Source: Luidia sarsii
Lineage: Eukaryota; Echinodermata; Asteroidea; Paxillosida; Luidiidae
Direction of reading: 5' to 3'
Assembly: GCA_949987565.1 (NCBI GenBank)
Contig: OX465109.1
Coordinates: 16,087,226-16,151,225 of the forward strand
Length of the DNA: 64,000 nt
Below, in pieces: positions 45,020 through 56,300 of the stretch; within the stretch, counting starts at the first letter, position 1, and the number at the start of each line of letters is the position of its first letter. The notes beneath the pieces are model-generated. The model was not told the DNA's origin and did no database searches. It worked only from the letters and a program-made list of their open reading frames with translations. Both the position numbers and the translations under genes were made by a program.

Positions 45020-45545
45020 CCCTTTTTTTACACTTTCGCGGATCGCATCGCGGATCATCCCGGATCGTCGATCCGGGATCATCCGCGTCTTCTCCGTCAT
45101 TTCCGTGTATAATATACACCGGGCATGCACGCGGCGTTATCCTTAGCTTACCGGTACATCCAGGGAATTAATTTTTCATCCCGGAGTTCACGGATGGAAA
45201 ACGATCCGTACTCTTCCCTGAAGGCACCGTGTGTCTCCGTGTAGCCGCCGAATACATTCCGGACAGTCCGTGTGTACACCGTATTATCAACACGGGTTTC
45301 ATCCGGCTTTCAAATTCCCCACTGTATGCCTGCACGAATGAACAGTCCGCGTGCGTAGTGCGTTTGACGTATACAGATGTACGGAGCCTTTTGCAGACAA
45401 CAGACGTGCCAGGAGAAACAGATGAGGTCAGAGGGCACGCACGCACGGAGAGGAAATCGTGATGCCGCGCACCGGAGCACCCCGGACAAAGATCCGGGAT
45501 GATCCGGGTGGTGATCCGCGAAAGCGTAAACAGGGAGCTTTAGTG
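45020..45545. mobile_element. TIR element with GCGGATCATCCCGGATC ends
   Basis: CACTTTCGCGGATC...CATCCCGGATCGTCGATCCG is inverted as GATCCGGGATGATCCGGGTG, GTGATCCGCGAAAGCG. GTTTAAGC and its complement GCTTAAAC flank the ends. It separates the two telomere-like elements. Confidence 0.65.
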
Positions 45546-45769
45546 GCTTAAACACAGCTCAGCCATAAAGGCTCCACACGTAAGCGAACTGCCTAAAAAC
45601 CTATGTTGATCTGAACATTTAATAGAGCAAGGAAAGGGGTGAACCATGGAGGAATAAGGAGAGAATATTCCTCCATGGATGAACCAAGCATGCCTACCTG
45701 GGGGGGGGGGGGTGGGGGGGGGTCCATGTGGTGCTATTGACAGACAGTTTCGGTGGTGCATCCGCATAT

Positions 45770-46165
45770 AATAACAGGACCGACATATGACGCTTAACCA
45801 CCGTCGTTGAGCCATGCTGGTACCCCGTAAATTGTGTGGGCACTATACAAGGACGTGTTTTGTAAACCAGCGTAGGTTAGGCTTAGGGGGTTACGGTTAG
45901 GGTTACGTGTTGCGTAGAGTTCGTGTTGCGTTAGCGTTACTGATAGAATTAGGATTAGGATTAGGGTTAGGTTCAGGATTAGGGTTGTTAGGGTTAGGAT
46001 TAGGATAAGGGTTAGGGTTGTTTCGTGATTGTGACTGTAACTACCTGAGAAATGAATGAATGAATGAATGAATGGGGGAGGCCTCAGCAAAACCTGGCTT
46101 CGCGCATGCGCACTAATAGCTTAGCCACGGTGGTTAAGTGTCATACGTCGTGACGCTTATATGTT
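45770..46165. mobile_element. TIR element carrying TTAGGG-like repeats, copy 2
   Basis: ATATGACGCTTAACCACCGT opens and ACGGTGGTTAAGTGTCATAC, GTCGTGACGCTTATAT closes it. The shared interior includes GTAAACCAGCGTAGGTTAGG-CTTAGGG and degenerate TTAGGG units (45885-46025). Confidence 0.72.
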
Positions 46166-46169
46166 TCGG

Positions 46170-47950
46170 TGCATGGTAGGAGGTCTGACAGACGGTCATA
46201 ACTGGTACCCTACCCCCCGAAGTGAGCTGCAGTATAGATCAACGATCGCCAGCCACGATGCCCAACTGGGACCTCGCGCCAAGCCAGCGCCGTGCCGCAC
46301 GTAAGGCGATCCGATGGCCGTGGGTATACGGTCAGCATGTCACTATGATAATATAATATTATACCGGGCAATCGGTCATGTTGCGCTGGTCCACGCTGGG
46401 CGAGGGGACAGCGAAGCGGGACACTACTCTCAGGCCTATAGCTATTCTATAGCCCATCTCTTTCCGAATTAAAACCCGGGAGTCTGCGAGGTGGCAATCA
46501 CGCTATTCCTACGGCGACGATGTCAGTGCGTTTCTATATACAGGATAACAATTGGAAGGTTTTTTGGATGACCGTGCCAGTGTATACAGCTAGTAATAAC
46601 AGGACCTGATGTATACCTTCGCCTTTGCGTTGCTGTGGCGCATCCTGCTTGTATAGCATTGTAGATAAAAAAATGGTGTGTGTAGCATTAACAGTTGTCT
46701 TTATAACCTTTGAACCCATCCTTGTTTTCCCCCTCCCCCACCCCTTCTTGAAGTCAGCCATCAACTTGAGAGGCCCTTTGGGACCTTGAGTGCCCTTTGG
46801 GGACCTCGAGTGGCGATTCTGCACAAAAACAAATACCGAAATAAACCCGCAACATCCGATAGTTCCTCTCTACTTACTCCCTGTCAAAATATAATTATTC
46901 GGAGGAGAGAAGCCAGGATGGAGCCCGCTATGTATTTACCTGTGGCTTTCATTCTGATGCACGCAGTGTGCATATAGGAGTTCTTGCCTCGGGCTAAGTA
47001 AAAACGTCGGGTCAAGAAAGTGTCGGTCGTAAATTGTTTACCAAAAACCTAGAATAACCAGCGGGTTTTTCAAACCGCCTGCGCGGAAAAAAAAAACCAC
47101 CGCAAATCGAGGTGCACGTCGCACGATCGACAGGACTAACGAAGACGTACAATGCTCATTCTTTGTGTATCCTCGTGCACTATACAACCATGTGAGAAAC
47201 GATGTTTAAAAAATGCTCCATTTCAGCCACATTCGCTTTCCTGGGAAGGAATTTGGACCGTATGTCCCTTTTATAACACTTAAATTTGCGACGGATTCTT
47301 ACCCATGACAAAATGTCTCGGGTTTTTTAGTTATACCAGTTTCGTGAAAACCCTTTGAAGGACCTACACACCTTTACAATTATTTCCCTGTGGAGACTTA
47401 TTCAACCTATTGGACTAGACTATAGGTCTCCATGCACGAGGCGCTAGCACTATGAACATCTAAACGGTGAAAATGGGGTGAAAATGCCATTTAGCCGTGA
47501 AAAGAAAATTCTCTACCGGACTACGGTCTACCGGACTAAAAGGGGCAAGTGAAGCCAAGTGATAAAACGGATTTTATCACCCTTTTCTGAAAGATCCTGC
47601 TCGAAACAAAACATGCATATAATAGATGTCACTTCATAGACTAGCTTTGCCAGTCTGCTGTGCGCTACCAACCGATCTACCAACAATTGATAAAAACCGT
47701 TACCAACGTTGCAACCGATAACAACAGCGCGTACGAATTTGATACCAAAAAAATCACTTACAGGCCGCCAGCTAAAAGCTTTATCAGGTCGGACGAGTAA
47801 TTTTCTTTTCCGCAGTGCACAGCACACTGACAAACGAGTCTACGGGAATGACTCGTAATAATACGTGCAAGTATATAATGACCGACTACACCGGACCTCA
47901 GTGTTGCGACTTGTACGCACTGCGTACTCGTCGCACGATCGTCAGTGGTA
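46170..47950. other. Mostly unique sequence, no gene recognised
   Basis: One stray unit of the 34.8-35.9 kb array lies at 46680-46800. A possible minus exon (47757-47821, TTTGTCAG acceptor, GTAAGTG donor) has no usable homology and is incompatible in phase with the receptor. Confidence 0.4.
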
Positions 47951-47956
47951 CGCTCT

Positions 47957-48331
47957 TTAAAGGCCCAATACAACATTGGGAAGATCAGAAAACATCGATG
48001 TCCACATATTTCCTTCTAATTTACACAGTTTGTAGATGGTCATGATAGCATCATCAAGTTGAAATCTTACGGTCTATGATGTTGTATTTTCTCGAGAAAT
48101 CTTCACTCAAACATCGACAAATAGTTGTTTTACTCGCGAGTAATAAAATAGTTCTTACACTACAGAACGGTGCGTAAACCATGACGGTTTTTTGCCTTTT
48201 TTCTACTTTCTCAGATAACCATTATTTTGAGCTCAAACTTTCGCAGTATATCTTGTTTGGAATGTTCAATGGTTTAACACACAAACTGTGGTAATCTTTT
48301 CAGCTTTACCGATGTCGTATTGGGCCTTTAA
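47957..48331 (-). mobile_element. TTAA-family MITE, best-preserved ends
   Basis: TTAA-AGGCCCAATACAACATTGGG opens and CCGATGTCGTATTGGGCCT-TTAA closes. The 4-bp TTAA is duplicated exactly. The palindrome has a small insertion (TAGTTGTTTTACTCGCGAGT). Confidence 0.88.
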
Positions 48332-48409
48332 CGGACATTAAAAAGCGCACCGTGTCGTGAGAATCCGTCTTATACAAATCCTAACACCCTCACCCGCCAG
48401 ACCTGCATG

Positions 48410-48880
48410 GTGGGGTTTACATATGCCTGTTTCAAGGTAGGACGCACTCATTTGCGAAGGTCAAAGGATCGCATCCATACTTCTTCTAAACCAACCAAGG
48501 AGCTTGGGTCGTCATTGCAACCCTCGCCTATCGTAAGACGGTGGCCACCCCGTGTCTCCTCTACCGATATTTCCATTGGAAGGTGTTCCTCTGCTCTTAC
48601 CGACCTGGTACCCTCCTCCAGTCAGGACATTTTAAGCGAGCAACCAGGCTGTTTGCCTCCTCTCACCCACACACTCTATCTATCTATCCAGCCCATAGTG
48701 TAGAACGGAGAGGTATCGGAACAGCTTCTTCCCTCGTTCTGCCTTCATCTGAATTCCCTTCCTGGTTCTTGCTTTCCCCCTGCCTACGATCTTGCCCTTT
48801 TTAAGAGGAATGTCAATTCCTACCTCCGATCCGGCCTTCGTGAGTCCTTCTATATCTCCTTCTTTCTCTAGCCCTTAACC
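48410..48880 (+). pseudogene. 3' end of a non-LTR retrotransposon (CR1/Jockey-type), frameshifted
   Basis: One plus frame reads ATLAYRKTVATPCLLYRYFH, WKVFLCSYRPGTLLQSGHF, ...RATRLFASSHPHTLSIYPAH. After a frameshift near 48730 another reads LNSLPGSCFPPAYDLALFKR, NVNSYLRSGLRESFY. These match the conserved tail of LINE reverse-transcriptase ORFs (pattern R-R-x-VA-x-L...YRYFHG...R...RLWNSLP...YDL..FKR.V). It is truncated at the 5' side, out of frame and inactive. Confidence 0.7.
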
Positions 48881-48978
48881 TTTTGTGGTTTCTCAGCCTT
48901 GTTTTGGGCGATTTTGCATTAAAAACAAAACGTCGACACGAATCGTTATGCTAACTTTGCTTTTTCATCTGTTTTGAC

Positions 48979-49450
48979 TTACCTGGCAGTTGGCAATCTG
49001 TTGCTGCAGTATCCCCTGGCGAGGCAAGAGCCGTTGCAATGATTGTGGTTAACTTTTCCTCCGGTGCAATTTTTTTGTCTTTTTGCTTTCACCGTGAATT
49101 GGCGGACGTCCTCCCCGGTCGGTTCGCTCCCGGGTCCCGGGCCGAGATACTGCCGCCAGCCCGCTCGCCAGATTCGATCCCGGGGACGACGGTGCGCTAT
49201 ACTGGGCGGATGGCGCGGAGATTGATCCAAGCACGCGTCGGCGCAGGCGAAGTGCGGTTCGTCGTTGTCACACGAGCGCGTTGGAGTGAACGTCACCGGT
49301 CCCATCCAAGCCGAATGTCGACTGAAGAGTATAGGGGTGCATGTGTGTGTGTGTGGGGGGGGTGGGGTTGGGTAATAGCGTGGAGGTAATGGCAACGCAT
49401 TAACTTGACGGCCTTGGTCCTCCGACGGGCAATGACGCGCGCGCGTCCCT
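48979..49450 (-). other. GC-rich segment ending in a strong minus-strand donor
   Basis: Minus strand: GGCAACTGCCAG/GTAAGTCAAA is a textbook donor (boundary at 48980/48981), preceded by CpG-rich sequence (49080-49450). It might be a 5' untranslated exon of the minus-strand receptor or of nothing. No start codon in a convincing frame was found. Confidence 0.22.
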
Positions 49451-49964
49451 TGGCTTGGTCGATCGCCGCAAGAGGGCGCCGTCACACCCAGTGCCTATTC
49501 TTTGTTACGCGGTTTAATAGGAATTTCCGCCTGCGGTCAAGAGCGATGATTCGTGACTTTTGCTGCGATTCAGTGATGTTACTATACGCGTTTTCGGGAT
49601 GGACTTAGTGGAGCGCCTTCATGGACGACTAAGCTCTCGCCTTCATTATTAGACTGGCCTGGCATTAGCTGTCCCTCTTATCGCTGCTAATGAAAACCCT
49701 GGCAATGGAAAACCCACTGGATATTAAGCCGTGGGGACCAGTACCCATCATAGAGTTCCGTGCCCTAAGTCACTGGCTACGGATTCAAGTCGGGCACGAG
49801 TCTATACGGAGTCCGCCACTGCTTCCAATTCCCATAGACTCGCGCGGCTATTCCCGCCCGTAGCAAACTCGGCCTGATGTTATTCTACGTTCTGCATTAC
49901 CTCCCGTGAACCCGAGACGTGTGGTTTGCTACCTTATGTGCATGAACATGCGGTTGTTGTTTTT

Positions 49965-50395
49965 TTTTTCTCTCTCTGTCCCTTTCTCACTCTCTCTCTC
50001 TCACTCTCTCTCAGCTCTGTCTCTCCCTCCCCCCCCCTCTCTCTATCTCTCTCTCTCCTCTCTCTCTCTCATCTCTCTCTCTCTCGACTCTCTCTCTATC
50101 TCTGTCTGTCTGTCTGTCTCTCACTCCATCTCTCCCCATCTCTCCCTCTCTCCCTTCTCTCTCAGCTATCTCTCTATGTCACTCTCTTACTATTTCTCTC
50201 TCCCCCACCTCTCTCTATAATTATATGCATCTTTCAGTCTGTCTGTGTGTCTCTCTCCCTCCCTCTCTCTCCCACTCTATCTCTCCAGCTCTCTCGTTCT
50301 CTCCATAATTATAACCCTCTCTCCCTTTCCATCTCTATCCCCATCGCCATCTCTATCTCTCTTTCCTCTCTCTATCTCTCTAAAGTAAAAAAGAA
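49965..50395. repeat. CT dinucleotide-rich tract
   Basis: The tract is CTCTCTCT with TGTC interspersions, followed by a short A-rich stretch. Confidence 0.95.
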
Positions 50396-50424
50396 AAAAA
50401 GAAAAAAAGTTAGGATATGCCCTG

Positions 50425-51078
50425 CAAACCTCCCTGCCTCCCTCCATACCTCTCTCCCTGCCTCCCCGCCTGCCTCCCTGCCTCCTGATCCCTACCTCCC
50501 TCCCTGCCTCCCTGCCTCCCCGCCTCCCTCCCTGCCTCCTGATCCCTACCTCCCTCTCTGCCTCCCTGCCTCCCTACCTCCCTGCCTCCCTGCCTCCCTG
50601 CCTCCCTGCCTCCCTCCCTGCCTCCCTCCCTGCCTCCCTCCCTGTCTCCCTGCCTCCCTGTCTGCCTCCCCACCTCCCTCCCTGCCTCTCTGGCTGCCTC
50701 ACTGCCTCCCTCCCTGCCTCCCTGTCTGCCTGCCTCCCTACCTGCATCCCTGCCTGCATGCCTGTCTGCCTCCCCACCTCCCTCCCTGCCTCTCTGGCTG
50801 CCTCACTGCCTCCCTCCCTGCCTCCCTGTCTGCCTCCCTCCCTACCTGCATCCCTGCCTGCATGCCTGTTTGCCTCCCCACCTCCCTCCCTGCCTCTCTG
50901 GCTGCCTCACTGCCTCCCTCCCTGCCTCCCTGTCTGCCTCCCTCCCTACCTGCATCCCTTCCTGCATGCCTGTTTGCCCCCCCCCCCCCACCTGCCTCCC
51001 TGCCTCTCTGGCTGCCTCACTGCCTCCCTCCCTGCATGCCAGTCTGCCTTCCTCCCTCCCTCCATCCATCCCCAGGCA
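50425..51078. repeat. CCTGCCTC array with higher-order period of about 105 bp
   Basis: From 50668 the segment CCCCACCTCCCTCCCTGCCT, CTCTGGCTGCCTCACTGCCT recurs at about 50772, 50877 and 50987, giving four higher-order copies. Confidence 0.92.
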
Positions 51079-51121
51079 GGCTCGGCGAGCGGTTCTAAAG
51101 CTGTCACGATGCCGTCGATCC

Positions 51122-51487
51122 TTAAAAGTCAACAGATCGCCACAGTTTGTGTGTTAAACCATTAAAGGCAATAACAAAAAAGCAATACCGCGAAGGTTTT
51201 AGCTCAAATGGTAACCTAAGAAAGTAGAAAAAGGCAAAAAAACGTCACGGTTTTCGCACCGTTCTGTAGTGTAACTGTAAGAAATAGTTTATGACTCGAG
51301 AGTCATAAACTATTTGTCGATGTTTGAGTGAAGATTTCTCGAGAAATACAGCATCCCAGACCGTAAGCTTGATTTCAACATGAGGATTCTATCATGACTA
51401 TCTACTGTATACAAACTGTGTAAATTAGAAGAAAAACTGTGGACATCGATGTTTTCCGATCTTCCCAATGTCGTATTGGGCCTTTAA
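51122..51487 (+). mobile_element. TTAA-family MITE
   Basis: TTAA lies at both ends (51122-51125 and 51484-51487). The right TIR CCCAATGTCGTATTGGGCCT is intact and the left one has lost its outer part. The centre AAATAGTTTATGACTCGAGA-GTCATAAACTATTT is a palindrome that has changed symmetrically. Confidence 0.83.
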
Positions 51488-51668
51488 TATTATAAACCGC
51501 ATGTCTATGCTTTGTGTCTCCGTCAGTGACCGTGGATTCCTGATCTCGTTTTAATAGTAGAAATCGTTGATGCCGGGGCGTTGACTTGCAGGGGAACTGA
51601 CCATGAGAACACTAGAACCCTATAGTAGTAGCATCAAAGTCCGGCACCTGGACCTCTACATGCCAAAT

Positions 51669-51925
51669 GTGACCCGGCACAACGACATGAGGAATATCCC
51701 ACCAAAACACTTTTTTAGTAAACAACGCCTGAAGTTAAAGTATCTTCACAATTTGATTACAATTTTTTTTATTTTTTTTGGGGGGGGGATTTTCGGAAGT
51801 TTTAAGTATTAGAGGATATTATATATTGATATCATTTGAAAGCTAATGGTATACTCTTTCACATCATTAGCAAACCTCAAAATCTCAAAAGTGGGGTTAT
51901 TCCTCATTATGCTGTGCCGGGTCAC
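51669..51925. mobile_element. TIR element with 4-bp target duplication, copy 3 (shortened)
   Basis: GTGACCCGGCACAACGACAT and the inverted GGTTATTCCTCATTATGCTG, TGCCGGGTCAC bound a 257-base internally deleted copy. AAAT flanks both ends (51665-51668 and 51926-51929). Confidence 0.8.
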
Positions 51926-51983
51926 AAATCCCTTTTTAAACCGATCCCAGCTTATATGCCGGAACCGGATCCAGCTTCGCCTC

Positions 51984-52453
51984 TGTTATCCAACATTGGT
52001 AAGATCGAAAAACAGAAATGTTCACAGATTTACATGAAACTTATACAGTTTGAAGATGGTTATAGTAGAGACCTCGCACTGAAATATTTCTGCCTAAAAC
52101 GCTGTATTTTGGGAGAAAACCGTAAAGAAAGTCGTTTACGTCTCACCGAGATCTAAATTATTTTTCGGAACAGTACGGAATCTGCCCTGACTTTGCACGT
52201 TCATTGTGTTGGTCGCGTTCAGAAACGACGACAGTTACTTGCCAGCGACCGCACTCTCATAAAACAGCCGTCCACGGCGTTGAATGTTGCATTTTCGCGA
52301 AACAAATGAAGCGGTTTTCACGATTTTCTCGAGACTCGGTTGGCGGATTGAGGTGAAATGTTCACATGTGTGCTATTTCATGCATATGTTGGATCAGACA
52401 ACGTATGGATGCTATTCTTTTACCTCTACCAATGTTATGCAGGGGCTTTAAAG
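51984..52453 (+). mobile_element. Divergent relative of the TTAA MITE family
   Basis: CAACATTGGTAAGATCGAAA and CTACCAATGTTATGCAGGGG-CTTTAA preserve the end pattern. The interior shares only short blocks. Confidence 0.5.
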
Positions 52454-52622
52454 TGATATACAAAAATGTTGCAAATTGCTTACTGACTAAAAATTACCCC
52501 AATGCAAATCTCAACATTTCGTGGGCCTGAACTTTTGATCCTAGCAGGACCTTTCTCAAAGGCAGAGGGAAAGGTATCTTGTCGAAAGCTCCTGCTAGGA
52601 TCGAAACGTCAGGCTCACATTG
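52454..52622. mobile_element. Short non-autonomous Penelope-type element
   Basis: GTGATATACAAAAATGTTGC, AAATTGCTTACTGACTAAAA leads into GGGCCTGAACTTTTGATCCT, AGCAGGACCTTTCTCAAAGG, CAG. An inverted CTCCTGCTAGGATCGAAACG-TCAGGCTC follows. The same layout is seen at 53663-53815 and inside the MITE at 22936. Confidence 0.6.
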
Positions 52623-52899
52623 CAAAATGGCAAAGAAGGCTTATGGTCAGTGTCAGGTTTACAGCAATAATTATTAAAGGTTGTTTGCATCTGCATAAAA
52701 AAGGAGGGTTGATTCCTGAAGAAGTACGACAGTTAATGGTCCATTGCTTCTGAATGGTGCCCCCACCTGGGCAAAGACTATAGCCAGTGCAACGAATACA
52801 AGTCAAACGCAGCTAAGTTTCTGATAGGCTGCTGTAGTATGAACTTCGGAGATCAGCAAGTTGGGAATTCCCGTTAAGGATCATAGTGGCTAAACTTGT

Positions 52900-53333
52900 T
52901 ATTTAATTTTTTACATAAAACAGCGAATTCTAACAGTCAAAATGATAAAACATCAATGTCGGTTACTCCGTTTTGACGAAGATGGCGAGCTTGTGGTGTT
53001 TGTTCCCCCAAGGAATTCAGTACCCACTTCAAATTCCCGTCCGAACAGATTTTTAAAATGTACTAATAATGATGGGGGTCTTTTGGGGACACCGTAGTAT
53101 TTTCTGTTGGTTAGCCTAGAATATTTTAGTCTGGTACACGAGACGCGTACATGTGCACAAACGAATACCAGGCGGTGCGGCCGCGTGCTAGACAAGAGGC
53201 CATGTTGTTTGCCCTTTGACCAGGCAGAGTATACGCTGCCAAATTCGAGGAAAAGTTGGGTCGAAATTGCCACCAAATCACGGATCAGATGAGGCTTGTG
53301 GGGCTCTAACATTCAGCCAAGAGGTTTCGCTCG
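52900..53333 (+). promoter_or_regulatory. RBM33: Presumed promoter and 5' UTR of RBM33
   Basis: This is the sequence directly upstream of the start exon. There is no TATA box. A YY1-like GAAGATGGCGAGC occurs at 52977-52989, a common element near the start of housekeeping genes. The transcription start cannot be fixed. Confidence 0.35.
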
Positions 53334-53352
53334 ATGGACGACTTGTTAGACG
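53334..53352 (+). CDS. RBM33: RBM33 exon 1 (start codon)
   Basis: ATG in the context GCTCGATGG begins MDDLLD and one base, then donor GTGAGTGG. The phase-1 junction completes an Asp with exon 2. I chose this start because it supplies the acidic beginning expected of RBM33 and splices in frame. The acceptor partner is 1.85 kb downstream. Confidence 0.72.
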
Positions 53353-56300
53353 GTGAGTGGAACTCGCCAGAATGGCGCTTAGGCATTGGGCCCGCGGGTG
53401 TCGGAAATACACGGCTTTTGCAGACTGTTCACGCGACGCTTTGTGTTACCAATAGGCAATAGTCAATACAATACTTACTATTTCTCATGCTTTTTTTTTT
53501 TGGCTTTCAATGTGTTTTAAGTTTTAAAAATTTCAATATGTACTTGTTAAAACTAGAAAGCAGAGTATTACATTATTGTACTTCAGTGGTAAATAGTTAG
53601 GGTGCAATCAATTGAATTAGCAAATCTTATCTTGAGCAAGATTTCTGATTAGTTTTAAATAAGGTGATATACAAAAATGTTGCAAACTGCTTACTCACTA
53701 AAATTACCAAAATGTAAATCTAAATTTAGTGGGCCTGACGTTTCGATCCTAGCAGGACCTTTCTCAAAGGCAGAGAAAGGTCCTGCTAGGATCAAAACAT
53801 CAGGCCCACTAAATTTTAGTTTTAAATAAATTAATGAATTATAAAAAAATTAAACAACTTAATGTAGGCCTAGACAAGTTTAGGCAAGATTTTAATTAAA
53901 TTTTTAGTTTATACCCTCACCGTAAAAGGGTGGGGAAAAAACCCGGAAATCGGTCATACTAACCTGGCATCAACACATGATACAAACCATATTACACGAA
54001 GACTGGGTACCAGACGTGGCCTCATTGCTAAAGCAAGGGCATGGTGAGATTTTTCTCGTGGACACACGACTGGAGTTTGCAACAACGCGACATGTCCGAT
54101 GCCTAAATCGGAGACCTTTTGTCGGAATTGCGGTCCAAAAATAAATCGTAAGTACCGCTGAAGTACCTCTTGTTCGTCTGGACATACATGTGTAGAATCC
54201 GTAAGGCGCTTATTGAATCATTGGACGCGATTTCGGACACTTTTTAAGGCCTTCGGTTGAGAATTAGCGTTTTTGTATATTACACGCGGTGGGACGCTAG
54301 TGCGACAGACAATCCCAAAACTCGTTTAAGGGGAGCTCCTAGCGGCCCTGTAAGTGGGACTAGTTGACGCCATGCTGATGCCAATACGTACGACCTGACG
54401 TCAAGAGACTGCTGGATTCCAACTATCATCGGTGCTTAAATGTGTTTTGGAGAATCATTCCCGCCTTGATCGACTACTGATCAGAGGAAACCTCTGGCTT
54501 ACTGTAAAGCCGCATCCACACTGGACTTAAAATGGGTAAACTAACCGAGCAAATGGGTAAATTGACCATTTTAAGTCCAGTGCGGACAGCCCAGGAAGTT
54601 TTCCTCCCAGGTAACTTACCTGACTCAAATGGGTAGTTGAACCGACCAACTTCTGCCCGGTTAAATTGACCAGGTCAGTTTCACCGAGCCGAAAAGTCCA
54701 ATCCGGACAGAACGTCTCGGTAAACGACTCGGTAAAAAACCACATCCGGTCCGGCGCCCCGCATTGCCTCGATACCACGTGACGTGTACGTCCCTGTACA
54801 CAAGACTCCTGCGGGCGTGGGGTAGCAACGTGACTACAGTACATGCACATGTACTGTGCATAACTTGTACACAAACGGCCGGTAGATTGTGTACAGACAT
54901 CCGGTGAAAGGTCACCACGAAAGTGCCCTCATGCGTTTGTTAGCGCCTGTCGGTTAGTTTTACCGATCGTCTGGGTTAGTTTACCCGAGTCGAATAGTCC
55001 AAGTGCGGACGCCTGGAAGATTTACCCATTGGAATGTTACCCACGGGCTCGGTAAAAAATAAGTCCAGTGCGTACACGGCTTAAGTCTAGGGGGAACCTG
55101 GTGTGGCTAAGGCTGAGTGAGATTGAGCAGAATCCCCCCTCTTAAAAAAAAAGTTGCAGTACATTAATACTAATAGACTCTCCTATACGATCGTGTTTTT
55201 TCGCAGATGGCTTTGAGTTTGACGAGCTGGATGACAGCGACCACTCGTTCAAGAGGAAGAGGCCCACCGAGGCATCGTGGGATAGCGACGACGAGCTCCT
55301 CCAAGAGGATCACATCCCCGCAAAGAAGGTGAACGACCTGGCAGATCCTTGGCGCTGCGCTTGATCTTAATTCTACCACGTTCCTGCCTTCCATATAAAC
55401 TCAAGATGTGCAACATGATGTTTGTGTCGAAGGGAATGTAATTCAATGAGGGTTTGCCCCACTCGACGCGATAAGCATCGAGTGCCCGGTGCTTTGCCCG
55501 ATGCCTGATAAAAGTACACGTCACCCACCACTATGCACTATTCGAATCCGCCGCACGGCCTCGACCAGCTCGATGGTCAAGTGCTTAAGATACATGTCTG
55601 CACTAGAAAGCAGGAGTCACGGGTTTGGGGAACTCAAGATGTGTTGGGAGCTTGTTTTTTTTAGTCTAACTGTTTAACCACTTCATGCCAGGATCTCAAA
55701 ATTTGCAGCATCAGTGGTGTCGCTAAGTGCTGAGCGCTACATATCCAGGCACCACTAATGGCCAAGTTTTAAACAAAAGTATAAAATTGTGCGGTGAGTT
55801 GAGTGAGATTAAGTAGTAAGACAACAGAAATTATGGACATTGTGCAGCAGAGGTAGTTTGACAGAATACCACATAAGGCACCCACTGCTGCTCTTTGCTG
55901 AGTGGTGCAGGGTTAGGGTCCACAGAATCCCACAATGCACCCACTGCTGCATCTTGTTGAGTGCAGCAGGGTTAGGGTCCACAGAATCCCACATAATGCA
56001 CCCACTGCTGCATCTTGTTGAGTGCAGCAGGGTTAGGGTCCACAGAATCCCACATAATGCACCCACTGCTGCATCTTGTTGAGTGCAGCAGGGTTAGGGT
56101 CCACAGAATCCCACAATGCACCCACTGCTGCATCTTGTTGAGTGCAGCAAGGTTAGGGTCCACAGAATCCCACAATGCACCCACTGCTGCATCTTGTTGA
56201 GTGCAGCAGGGTTAGGGTCAACAGAATCCCACAATGCACCCACTGTTGCATCTTGTTGAGTGCAGCAAGGTTAGGGTCCACAGAATCCCACAATGCACCC

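Noticed and set aside
47757..47821. Minus-strand exon joining to the class B1 receptor
   Set aside because: The frame with the phase needed for the receptor junction contains a stop, and no cysteine pattern fits the ectodomain.
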